This document shows positions 42,427 through 48,810 of a DNA stretch of 64,000 nucleotides, piece by piece. Within the stretch, counting starts at the first letter, position 1. The number at the start of each line of letters is the position of its first letter. A model generated the notes under the pieces. That model was not told the DNA's origin. It ran no database searches and was given only the letters and a program-made list of their open reading frames with translations. The stretch comes from Pseudomonadota bacterium. GTDB lineage: Bacteria; Pseudomonadota; Gammaproteobacteria; Xanthomonadales; Rhodanobacteraceae. The translations under genes were made by a program, and so were the position numbers. The DNA lies in contig JAEYZH010000024.1 in NCBI GenBank assembly GCA_023430685.1, positions 1 to 64,000 of the forward strand, given 5' to 3'.

Positions 42427-42986
42427 GTCGTGGTCACTCCTGACTGCACGTTCGAGAAATCGGCGCGCTCGTACCGGCGGCGCGCCGCGTTGAATGCTTC
42501 GATCAGCTGGCCCATGCGGTGCTCGGGCTGGCCATACCCTGCACCCGGGAAGCTGGCCCAGATGCGCTTCGCTGCGACGATGGCGGCCTGCACGTCGCCG
42601 GCGTGCACCAATGGGAGCGAACCGCACTCCCGCAGTAGCTGGACGCAGGCGATGTCTTGGCTCTCCGGGCTGAAGTCGGGGAGCGAGAGCGCCGCGGCGA
42701 GAGCAGACCAGGTGCCACGCAGGAACTGGTAGCGCCCCGCGGCCGAAGATCGAACGACCTTGTCGGTGCCGTTCGCCGGATCCGCGAACTTCACCGGCAC
42801 GACTTCGTTCGGGTGCGCGTCGTAGCCGGCAATCAGGCGGAGCCGTCCCGGGCGCGATCCGACCTGCACGTTGTAGCCGTCGTCGGACTCCGCGAGCATG
42901 CGCGGGCCAATCTCGCTGAACGCGATGGTGTCGAGCATGGCGCAGACGTTGGCGCCGCCTGCGCGCGCTACCGAGATCCTGCACAT
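42423..42986 (-). CDS. lambda-R-like endolysin (GH104 lytic transglycosylase)
   Basis: Cleaves the glycan strands of peptidoglycan at lysis. The 187-residue product matches lambda R: the catalytic Glu in LDTIAFSEIGP (Glu25), YNVQVGSRPG, the AAGRYQFLRGTWSALAAAL signature, LPDFSPESQDIACVQLLREC and AAKRIWASFPGAGYG. There is no signal peptide, so a holin is needed. The ATG at 42986 has CGGAG eight bases upstream; a GTG nine codons earlier lacks support. Confidence 0.93.
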   Translation of the reverse strand: MCRISVARAGGANVCAMLDTIAFSEIGPRMLAESDDGYNVQVGSRPGRLRLIAGYDAHPNEVVPVKFADPANGTDKVVRSSAAGRYQFLRGTWSALAAALSLPDFSPESQDIACVQLLRECGSLPLVHAGDVQAAIVAAKRIWASFPGAGYGQPEHRMGQLIEAFNAARRRYERADFSNVQSGVTTT

Positions 42987-43042
42987 CGTCGGCTCCGAAA
43001 CGGACCGCGCCACTCCGGCGCGATCCGCGGTCCAGGCCCGGC

Positions 43043-43522
43043 TTACTGCAGCTCGGGTTCGCCGAACACGATCTCGGCGTTCGTCGCTTCGGCGAGCACG
43101 ACCTCGAGCGCGCCGGTCGCGACCACTTCGCGCACGCCTTCGCCCATGTCGGCATCGCCGGCGGCGGTGATCAGGGTCGCGCCCGCGCCGACCGCCAGCA
43201 CGAAGGCGCTGGTGGCATCGATGCGCTCGATGACCGCGACGTCGGGATTGCTCGACTCGAAGCGGACCTCGCCGTCGACCGGGGCCGGGTTGCCAGCCTG
43301 CGTGGTCGGTGCGAACTCGATGCGGACCTTCTGCTCGTTCGTGATGCGTGCCATGACGTGCTCTCCTTCCATGAAGGTTTCAGGTGTGATGTACATCCGC
43401 AGCCGCGCGCGGCGTGGCTGTGGCTTGTTGCCGAGTGCGACGCACATGAACCACAGCGCCGCGACCGCAGCTGCGAAGCTGCCGACGAGATAGCCAGCGA
43501 TGAACTCGCCGGGCGAGGTCAT
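43043..43522 (-). CDS. membrane-anchored Ig-like protein with a second internal start at 43354
   Basis: The long form (159 residues) begins with an uncleaved membrane segment (FIAGYLVGSFAAAVAALWFM) and its ATG overlaps the previous stop by four bases. At 43354 an in-frame ATG has a strong AAGGAGAG site and would give a 103-residue form without the anchor. That part is a bacterial Ig-like (BIG2-type) domain: VDGEVRFESSNPDVAVIE, then FVLAVGAGATLITAAGDADM. One reading frame thus can give a membrane form and a soluble form, a little like holin/antiholin pairs. It lies in the lysis cassette before the endolysin. Function unknown. Confidence 0.7.
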   Translation of the reverse strand: MTSPGEFIAGYLVGSFAAAVAALWFMCVALGNKPQPRRARLRMYITPETFMEGEHVMARITNEQKVRIEFAPTTQAGNPAPVDGEVRFESSNPDVAVIERIDATSAFVLAVGAGATLITAAGDADMGEGVREVVATGALEVVLAEATNAEIVFGEPELQ

Positions 43523-43833
43523 TCCGGCGTGTGTCCGAGTCGGCGAATCTGGTCCTCGAGGGCGGCGACGCGCCGCGTCAGCGTCGCGACCTTGTCCTCG
43601 GCGACCATGCGCTTCTGCCGCTCGCTCTCGAAGGCCGCCCATGCCTCTTCCTGCGCCTGCTCGAGCTTGCTCACGCGAGCCGTCAGGAGCTCGATCACGT
43701 CCGTGCGCGCCGATGCCTCGGCGGCGTCGGTTCGAATGCCGAACACCATCGGGACCAGTTTCGAGATCGCGAAGATCGCAAGCGCAGGGAGCAGCCCCCA
43801 CTTGCCGATTGCTTCCAGGAGTGCGGCATCCAT
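43519..43833 (-). CDS. single-span membrane protein with coiled coil, lysis-cassette
   Basis: A 104-residue protein with one membrane segment (WGLLPALAIFAISKLVPMVF) and a coiled coil (VIELLTARVSKLEQAQEEAW, then VATLTRRVAALEDQIRRL). Phage proteins of this shape act as holin-like or accessory lysis proteins. The ATG shares one base with the previous stop (TGATG). Confidence 0.65.
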   Translation of the reverse strand: MDAALLEAIGKWGLLPALAIFAISKLVPMVFGIRTDAAEASARTDVIELLTARVSKLEQAQEEAWAAFESERQKRMVAEDKVATLTRRVAALEDQIRRLGHTPE

Positions 43834-44255
43834 CAGGCGGTATCCCTGTCGCTCTGGGTCATGTCGGTGCGCAGGGAAACCCAGATCGATGCCGCTAGCA
43901 GCGCGACGCCGCCAGCCATGCTCGGAGACAGGTAACCGACTGAAGCGACGCTGGCAGCGACGTACATCGTCCACATGCCGCAGGTCGCCGCGTTCACCCC
44001 GCGGGTCACGCCGATGCGTGGATTCCGCGCGATGATCCGCCACGTCAGCGCGATGCCGTCCGCAACCGAGAGTGCGACCCACACCCAGCGTGGCGCAGCG
44101 CGTAGCAGGGCGACGTACAGCGGTTCGGCGAGCACTCTGTCCGGCGCGAGCGCGAACGCCGCAGCCCAGATCAGCGCCGCCATCGCGAGCATGACCCTGA
44201 CCGGCAGGGTCGAGCTGTACCTGAGCGCCGTGCGTACCGGTGTCGGAGCCTTCAC
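43833..44255 (-). CDS. holin candidate, three to four membrane segments
   Basis: A 140-residue polytopic membrane protein: VRVMLAMAALIWAAAFALA, ALLRAAPRWVWVALSVADGI, AATCGMWTMYVAASVASVGY and SMAGGVALLAASIWVSL. First gene of the late operon, followed by another small membrane protein and the endolysin, which is the usual position of the holin. The start is a GTG with GAGG upstream. Family not recognised, so the holin call rests on topology and position. Confidence 0.65.
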   Translation of the reverse strand: MKAPTPVRTALRYSSTLPVRVMLAMAALIWAAAFALAPDRVLAEPLYVALLRAAPRWVWVALSVADGIALTWRIIARNPRIGVTRGVNAATCGMWTMYVAASVASVGYLSPSMAGGVALLAASIWVSLRTDMTQSDRDTA

Positions 44256-44276
44256 ATGGTTGCCTCGAAGAGCGGG

Positions 44277-44292
44277 CGGCCGTCCTTGGCCG
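44277..44292 (-). promoter_or_regulatory. intergenic stem-loop upstream of first late gene, AAGGAC loop
   Basis: Five-base-pair stem (CGGCC/GGCCG) with loop AAGGAC on the minus strand, 21 bases before the first late gene. It closely matches the hairpin before the capsid gene (loop AAGGAT). Confidence 0.45.
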
Positions 44293-44409
44293 ATGGCGCG
44301 TCCTTGCGCTCACTTCGGCAGCTTATGGAGCGCGACTTCGGGCAATAAGTGAATTAGCGATTGAATTGTTGGATGATGCTGAACAACTGCATGGCCCGAG
44401 GTGTTCCGG

Positions 44410-44991
44410 ATGCCTCTTCAGGAAGATGAGCTGCGTACGTGTCTGGCGGCGGCCAACGAATCCTTACTCGCCATCCAGATTGCTTACGGTCGGGAGAATG
44501 CGCCCGAAGCGCGGATTCGATTTCCACGTGGGTGGATTCGAACCGCTGCTACTCTGCGGCAGACGCTCCCGAACATGGGGACACCACTTGAAAGGCGGAA
44601 CGCGTCATACGCGCTTCTAGGTCTCGAGCCAATGCGATGGCTCGCCGTCAGAACGGACATTAGCAATGCAGCCCTCAGCATGATCGTGAAGCAAATGATC
44701 GCGATTCTTGGCTCACTGCTCGAATGGTTCGTACGAGTCCCAACTCGCGACAGAAGGGGCCGGCATAGCTTCAACAAGCGTTCTCAGATGCTGGTGGCGC
44801 TTGGAATATTCGACGAAGAACAGAAGGCTGAAATCGACTGGGTATGGTCCAAACGCAGTGTTGGCTTACACCTGCACTTACCCATCGCCTTGGAACATGA
44901 AGGATATACTCGGGCCGACTGGAATCGGGCTGCCGCTGCGTATGTGAGCGCGCGGAAGTCACTCGTAGACCTCCACGGTAGTGCGCCTTAA
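44410..44991 (+). CDS. HEPN-like helical protein, accessory gene between Q-like and lysis genes (193 aa)
   Basis: A helical, lower-GC protein on the strand opposite to the surrounding operons. The C-terminal half has EIDWVWSKRSVGLHLHL, containing an R-x4-H spacing, as in HEPN RNase domains (R-x4-6-H), within a helix-rich fold (SMIVKQMIAILGSLLEWFVR). The N-terminal half has LRTCLAAANESLLAIQIAYG. GAGGTG lies six bases before the ATG at 44410. HEPN proteins are common toxin or abortive-infection RNases, but the single motif seen here is weak evidence. Its 3' end overlaps the Q-like gene by four bases. Confidence 0.7.
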   Translation: MPLQEDELRTCLAAANESLLAIQIAYGRENAPEARIRFPRGWIRTAATLRQTLPNMGTPLERRNASYALLGLEPMRWLAVRTDISNAALSMIVKQMIAILGSLLEWFVRVPTRDRRGRHSFNKRSQMLVALGIFDEEQKAEIDWVWSKRSVGLHLHLPIALEHEGYTRADWNRAAAAYVSARKSLVDLHGSAP

Positions 44992-45449
44992 GGGGCCGCT
45001 TGGCGTCGCAGATTCGCCAGATAGGCCAATGTCGCTTGATATGCATTGTGCAGTCGGTCGCGGAAGTCATTCCGGTGGCATTCGCACTCACTCGCGCGCC
45101 AGCTCATGCTGTTGCGTCGCAACCCTGATCCCGCACACATCGGACAGATCGGTCCGACGTTCGCGACGAGGTCAATCCGACCAGTGCCGCGGCACACGGT
45201 GCACGCAGGCGCCGAGCTCATCTCGAGCAGGATTGCGCTGGCAATCCGGAAGTGCGTGCCGTTCCTGGACTTGCATCCGATCGCTCGCAGCATGCTGAGC
45301 GCCACGGCCGCGGCGTAGACATACGCGCGCCGCTCCGCAGTGTTCGCCGCGTCGTCACGCAATGGGCCATAGGCGTCCCACAGGTACGGCGTCGACAGAC
45401 CTGAGCGATGCAGTTCCGCGAGATCAAGTCCAGGATCGACGGCGACCAT
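44988..45449 (-). CDS. Q-like late-gene regulator with DnaJ-type zinc finger
   Basis: A 153-residue protein. The central part has CTVCRGTGRIDL and CPMCAGSGLRR, two CxxCxGxG zinc knuckles, flanked by a helical N-terminus (YVYAAAVALSMLRAIGC) and a helical basic C-terminus (DRLHNAYQATLAYLANLRR). Some lambda-family Q antiterminators carry the same zinc module. It is the last gene of the early-right operon, just before the late genes, exactly where Q sits. Function is inferred from motif plus position. Confidence 0.7.
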   Translation of the reverse strand: MVAVDPGLDLAELHRSGLSTPYLWDAYGPLRDDAANTAERRAYVYAAAVALSMLRAIGCKSRNGTHFRIASAILLEMSSAPACTVCRGTGRIDLVANVGPICPMCAGSGLRRNSMSWRASECECHRNDFRDRLHNAYQATLAYLANLRRQAAP

Positions 45450-45460
45450 CGAACGATGCC

Positions 45461-45973
45461 TCAGGCGGCCGCCGGCGCGGTGCCAGCGCTCTCCGTGCGG
45501 AAGCCCCAGTGCGCCAGCAGCAGCGCTTCGGCACGACCGTCATCGCGTTTGCGCGAGAGCGGTGCATCGGGGAACCGGTCAATCGCGAGCGCGCGGCTCG
45601 CCTCCTTGTCGCATCCGATCAGCGAGTACGAGCGCTTCCAAACCTGCGGGGTGACCTGCAGGACGGGAATTCGCAACGCGGCCAGCACGCCGAGCACGCA
45701 ACCATGCGACTGGCCGAAGCGGAACGTGCTCGCCAACCCCTGCCGCGGCATGGATCCGACGGCCTCGACGACGCCATGCACGTACACGCCGGAGTGCCCC
45801 GCGATCTGCTCGCGCAGATAGCTGGCGAGATACGCCGCGTTCACCGCGCGCTTTCCGGCCTTGCCGCGGCCGCACGTTGGCATGTCGATCACGTCCGCGA
45901 ACACGCCATCGGCCAGCACGCCGATGGCCCCCGTGAACCCGGGATCGATTCCGATCGTCAACCTGTGCGACAT
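45461..45973 (-). CDS. RuvC-like Holliday-junction resolvase
   Basis: A 170-residue RNase H-fold nuclease: TIGIDPGFTGAIGVLADG with the first catalytic Asp, VHGVVEAVGSMPRQG with the Glu, and RKRDDGRAEALLLAHWG with the terminal acidic pair. It resolves branched DNA before packaging. The ATG at 45973 follows CGGAGGATGC. It overlaps the zinc-finger gene upstream by 16 bases. Confidence 0.85.
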   Translation of the reverse strand: MSHRLTIGIDPGFTGAIGVLADGVFADVIDMPTCGRGKAGKRAVNAAYLASYLREQIAGHSGVYVHGVVEAVGSMPRQGLASTFRFGQSHGCVLGVLAALRIPVLQVTPQVWKRSYSLIGCDKEASRALAIDRFPDAPLSRKRDDGRAEALLLAHWGFRTESAGTAPAAA

Positions 45974-46182
45974 GCATCCTCCGTGGGTGGCGAGTCCAGC
46001 CGGACCGGCCCGTCCTCGTAGTGGGTCAAGTGCCAGCGCTTGCAGATGCCGCACTGGTACGCGCTGCGCTCCAATCGGTGCGGACCGCGCGGCTTCCCGC
46101 GCTTGGTGAACTGGGTGCGCAGCAGCGCGCGGCGCGCAGCCGACGCGTTCCGATATGTCTTCTTCCCTGACTTGCACGACAT
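45958..46182 (-). CDS. small zinc-finger-like protein
   Basis: A 74-residue basic protein with SCKSGKKTYRNASAARRALL at the start and a knuckle YQCGICKRWHLTHYED in the middle (C-x2-C, then H-x3-H), a common small phage zinc-finger type. Overlaps the RuvC-like start. GGGAGG is about ten bases before the ATG. Confidence 0.7.
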   Translation of the reverse strand: MSCKSGKKTYRNASAARRALLRTQFTKRGKPRGPHRLERSAYQCGICKRWHLTHYEDGPVRLDSPPTEDACRTG

Positions 46183-46187
46183 GCACG

Positions 46188-46853
46188 TCAGCCCTCCCGG
46201 TAGCAGGCAGGGAGCAGGTGATCGACGCGGCGCCGTTGAGCCCACGCGAGCAGCTTCTCCGGCGGCACTTCGCGCCAAGACTCGAATCCGAGTTCGGCCT
46301 TTAGGGATTCCCAGCACCAGCGCTGCAGATGCTCGATGCGCCAGCGGTCCCACGTTTCGGGCGGAGCGATGCGCGACTCGCCGTGCTGGTGCTGGAGGTT
46401 GTGCTCGCTGTCGTGCAGTGGCACGCCGCAGTACGGCGGCTTGATCCCGACGCCTGCGCCCTCGGCAACGCGGCGCAGGTGCGCGAACACGATCGGGTTC
46501 TGGTCCCCGCCATCGCGCTCGCACGCGGCGCACACCTGCTTGCGGCACCAGGCCTGATAGGCAGCGTCGGTGCCGACCGCACGCCAGACGTCAGGCGTGC
46601 GGAAGAACGACGACAGTTTCAACTCGCGCGCCTGCTCGCCGTAGCTCGGCGCAGACGTCGCGGCGGCCTGCATTTCACCCGCAGCGGCCTGCCGCGTGAT
46701 TCGCGCCACGGCGACGGGCATGTCCGGTTCGAGCCACGAAGCCAGCACGTCGCGGAACCGCGGCTCGATGTCGATCGTGAGGCGGATGCTTCCGTCCTTC
46801 AGGACCTTCGTGACTGTGGCGCTACCGATCGCTGCCTGACGGTCGTCGATCAT
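46188..46853 (-). CDS. HNH-type nuclease related to DUF968/Ref-like proteins
   Basis: A 221-residue protein. The C-terminal half has VCAACERDGGDQNPIVFAHL and PYCGVPLHDSEHNLQHQHGE, the Cys/His pattern of phage recombination nucleases such as the DUF968/Ref group that act in the O-P-nin region of lambdoid phages. The N-terminal half (GSIRLTIDIEPRFRDVLASW) is distinct. The start overlaps the previous gene by four bases (ATGA); an ATG three codons earlier is also present. Confidence 0.72.
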   Translation of the reverse strand: MIDDRQAAIGSATVTKVLKDGSIRLTIDIEPRFRDVLASWLEPDMPVAVARITRQAAAGEMQAAATSAPSYGEQARELKLSSFFRTPDVWRAVGTDAAYQAWCRKQVCAACERDGGDQNPIVFAHLRRVAEGAGVGIKPPYCGVPLHDSEHNLQHQHGESRIAPPETWDRWRIEHLQRWCWESLKAELGFESWREVPPEKLLAWAQRRRVDHLLPACYREG

Positions 46854-47155
46854 GCGATCCATCCGATCTCGCGTGCGCGAGCGCGAAGGTCCTCGATGAC
46901 CAGTTCCTCGGTGACCGGCGCGCGTCGGCGTACACCGCCGATGTACATTCCGACGAGCGCATCCGGGTGCAACGCCAGCCATTCGGTCGCGGCGATCGCG
47001 TCCGCGCTCGGCGTGTAGACGGAACCATCGTGGTCGACCATGACCATGACCGGCCGCCCATTCGCGCGGTCGCAACGCGCCACGATGCTCTGCGCGAGCG
47101 CTTCGAGGCCATCGCGAACATGACCGACGAGCGACTTGCGAACGAACCCGTTCAT
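46850..47155 (-). CDS. small protein with DxDGxVY / LVGMYIGGV pattern
   Basis: A 101-residue protein: helical start, then PVMVMVDHDGSVYTPSADA, DALVGMYIGGVRRR and a C-terminal helix. It shares its layout with the host-side gene at 1013-1333. Position in the ninR-like region; function unknown. ATGA overlap with the previous stop. Confidence 0.65.
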   Translation of the reverse strand: MNGFVRKSLVGHVRDGLEALAQSIVARCDRANGRPVMVMVDHDGSVYTPSADAIAATEWLALHPDALVGMYIGGVRRRAPVTEELVIEDLRARAREIGWIA

Positions 47156-47367
47156 GCCGCCACCCGGTAGCGATTGGATGGGCGGCCGCACTTGCGAGCG
47201 CGCGATGGAGCGATGTCTCGCGCAAGCTCGCCTGATTGCCGAATGGTCTCGACGTTCAACCACACTGCGTGGCTGGTGGCGGCCAGGCATCGCGCGAGTT
47301 CATCGATGGTCATCGGACCGAGCTTCAGCGCATCGACGATGCGAACACGGAGGGGCCGTGGTTTCAC
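47152..47367 (-). CDS. small winged-helix DNA-binding protein
   Basis: A 71-residue protein with a winged helix-turn-helix: RVRIVDALKLGPMTIDELAR, then NVETIRQSGELARDIAPS. Such proteins bind DNA and regulate transcription. GTG at 47367 has GGAGGAACGC upstream and overlaps the P-like stop by four bases. Confidence 0.7.
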   Translation of the reverse strand: MKPRPLRVRIVDALKLGPMTIDELARCLAATSHAVWLNVETIRQSGELARDIAPSRARKCGRPSNRYRVAA

Positions 47368-48050
47368 GCGCGTTCCTCCATGCGGAGTTCGCTGCCTGGC
47401 GCGGTCTCTGGAGCCTGATCGGCCAGTCGCAATGCCGTCGCGATCTCGGAAAGGTTCCATTCGGCGACTTCCGGCGGCGCCGGCGTGCGCTTCGTCGGCG
47501 CGGGCGCCTCGAGTTCAACCGCAGGTTCGGGCATCGAACCGCCTCGCATGACGTGCTCGCGCGCTGCGTCGTACGCTTCCCGCAGCATGCGATCAGCGCG
47601 GTCCGCGTCGGCCATCCGGTAGCGGTGCGCGTCGACGTGCGACCACACCAGCACCACGAACGGCGATCGGCGCGCGTCGCGGCGCGCAAGTTCTACGCGC
47701 ACCGTCGCCAGCGACGGGATGCCGAGGCACAGCGCGCGGAATCTGGGCGCCGACGGCGGGTAGTCGCTGCCGAGCGCCAGCGTCGCCTGCAGACCGGCCG
47801 CGAGCTGCGCGCCCGTGACGCCTGCGAGTGCTGCCGCCCACGTGTCGCCGCCGATTCCGTCCGGGCGCGCACCGTACTGGCTTAGCCAGGTGTGGCCGAA
47901 CATGCCGGCCATCCGCAGCCAGAACGCATCAAGGGTCGAGGACGGTAGCCTCGCCCTCGATGTCGACGGGTTCGGTTTTGCGGCGTTCGTCGATGGCGGC
48001 TTGGACGCGCTCGACAGCGCTGAGTTTGCCGCCTGAATTGCTGGTTGCAT
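47364..48050 (-). CDS. P-like replication protein (helicase loader type)
   Basis: A 228-residue protein. The centre matches phage replication protein P: FWLRMAGMFGHTWLSQYG, TWAAALAGVTGAQLAAGLQA and YPPSAPRFRALCLGIPSL. It would bring the host DnaB helicase to the O-bound origin. The first 40 residues are Ser/Ala/Pro-rich and overprint the end of the O-like gene (122-base overlap). GGAGGAAG precedes the ATG. Confidence 0.78.
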   Translation of the reverse strand: MQPAIQAANSALSSASKPPSTNAAKPNPSTSRARLPSSTLDAFWLRMAGMFGHTWLSQYGARPDGIGGDTWAAALAGVTGAQLAAGLQATLALGSDYPPSAPRFRALCLGIPSLATVRVELARRDARRSPFVVLVWSHVDAHRYRMADADRADRMLREAYDAAREHVMRGGSMPEPAVELEAPAPTKRTPAPPEVAEWNLSEIATALRLADQAPETAPGSELRMEERA

Positions 48051-48810
48051 GACTTCCTCCGAGCGCCGGCCGCGCGGAGTCTTGCTCCTTTGCCAGCCAG
48101 CGATTCACGAAACGCAGGATTCCTGCACGCGTCTTGCGATTGGTCGGATTGGCCACGCACCAGCCGCGCATCGAGCGCAGCGCCTGGGAAACATCGACTG
48201 CGGGGTACAGGCCGGCGAACTCACGCGCCTGTTCCTCGGTGATGGGGTATTCACTGCCATCGTTCAGCGGCAGGCTGACGATCGGCGGCGGCGGCGTCCG
48301 AGCATCGGACGGCGCAAACGGCTTTTGCTCTTTCTCTGCTTCTGCTTCTGCTTCTGCTTCTGCTTGGGTCGGATCGCTTCGGTCTTTGTCGGACGTGTCG
48401 GACTTTGTCGGACTTTGTCGGACCGCTTTTCCCTGTCGGGCGTGGCCGCTTGGACGGTTCGCACGGTCCCATTCCCGTTGTTGCTCGCGGCGAGTCTCTT
48501 CGTCGCGCGCATTGCGGTATGCGAGGTAATTTACGATCTGCCAGCCACCTTCTGAGGCGCGCAGGCGTCGACCTTCGTCCTCTCGCGTGCGCGAGTACGG
48601 GTCAGGCGCCGTGAGGATCGCCAGGATCTGCTCAAGCCGTTCGATCGGCACCATGCACAGGTGCGCCATCGCTGGCACTGACGCGCGTACGTAGCCCGTC
48701 CGGTTGGCCTTGGCCAACATCGCAATCCAGACGCGCAGGACATCATGAGGCTGCATCCACAGCGTGGAGTCGACGATGCCACCGTCGAGCTTGGCAAAAC
48801 TAATGCTCAT
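47929..48810 (-). CDS. O-like replication initiator (293 aa)
   Basis: The N-terminal ~110 residues are a phage O-type winged-helix domain (SISFAKLDGGIVDSTLWMQP, then MAHLCMVPIERLEQILAIL, then GGWQIVNYLAYRNAR). A low-complexity linker with EAEAEAEAEAE follows, then a C-terminal helical part (ITEEQAREFAGLYPAVDVSQ, then MRGWCVANPTNRKTRAGIL) of the type that contacts the loader. Decamer iterons lie within the gene. It overlaps the methyltransferase stop (ATGA). Confidence 0.8.
   Translation of the reverse strand: MSISFAKLDGGIVDSTLWMQPHDVLRVWIAMLAKANRTGYVRASVPAMAHLCMVPIERLEQILAILTAPDPYSRTREDEGRRLRASEGGWQIVNYLAYRNARDEETRREQQREWDRANRPSGHARQGKAVRQSPTKSDTSDKDRSDPTQAEAEAEAEAEKEQKPFAPSDARTPPPPIVSLPLNDGSEYPITEEQAREFAGLYPAVDVSQALRSMRGWCVANPTNRKTRAGILRFVNRWLAKEQDSARPALGGSHATSNSGGKLSAVERVQAAIDERRKTEPVDIEGEATVLDP
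48336..48365. repeat. five-copy hexanucleotide repeat inside O-like gene
   Basis: Five perfect CTGCTT units, encoding the EA dipeptide run. This is a simple repeat likely to vary in copy number; each change of a unit keeps the frame. Confidence 0.8.
48388..48423. repeat. iteron array, candidate replication origin
   Basis: Four GTCGGAC copies starting at 48388, 48397, 48407 and 48417 (intervals 9, 10, 10 bases), the middle ones in full GTCGGACTTT decamer units, inside the O-like coding region next to its low-complexity linker. Lambda's origin is likewise a set of iterons within gene O. One-turn spacing favours cooperative binding. Confidence 0.6.

Noticed and set aside
48336..48423. Repeats resembling a CRISPR array
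   Set aside because: The units are 6 and 10 bases with no spacers and lie inside a coding gene.
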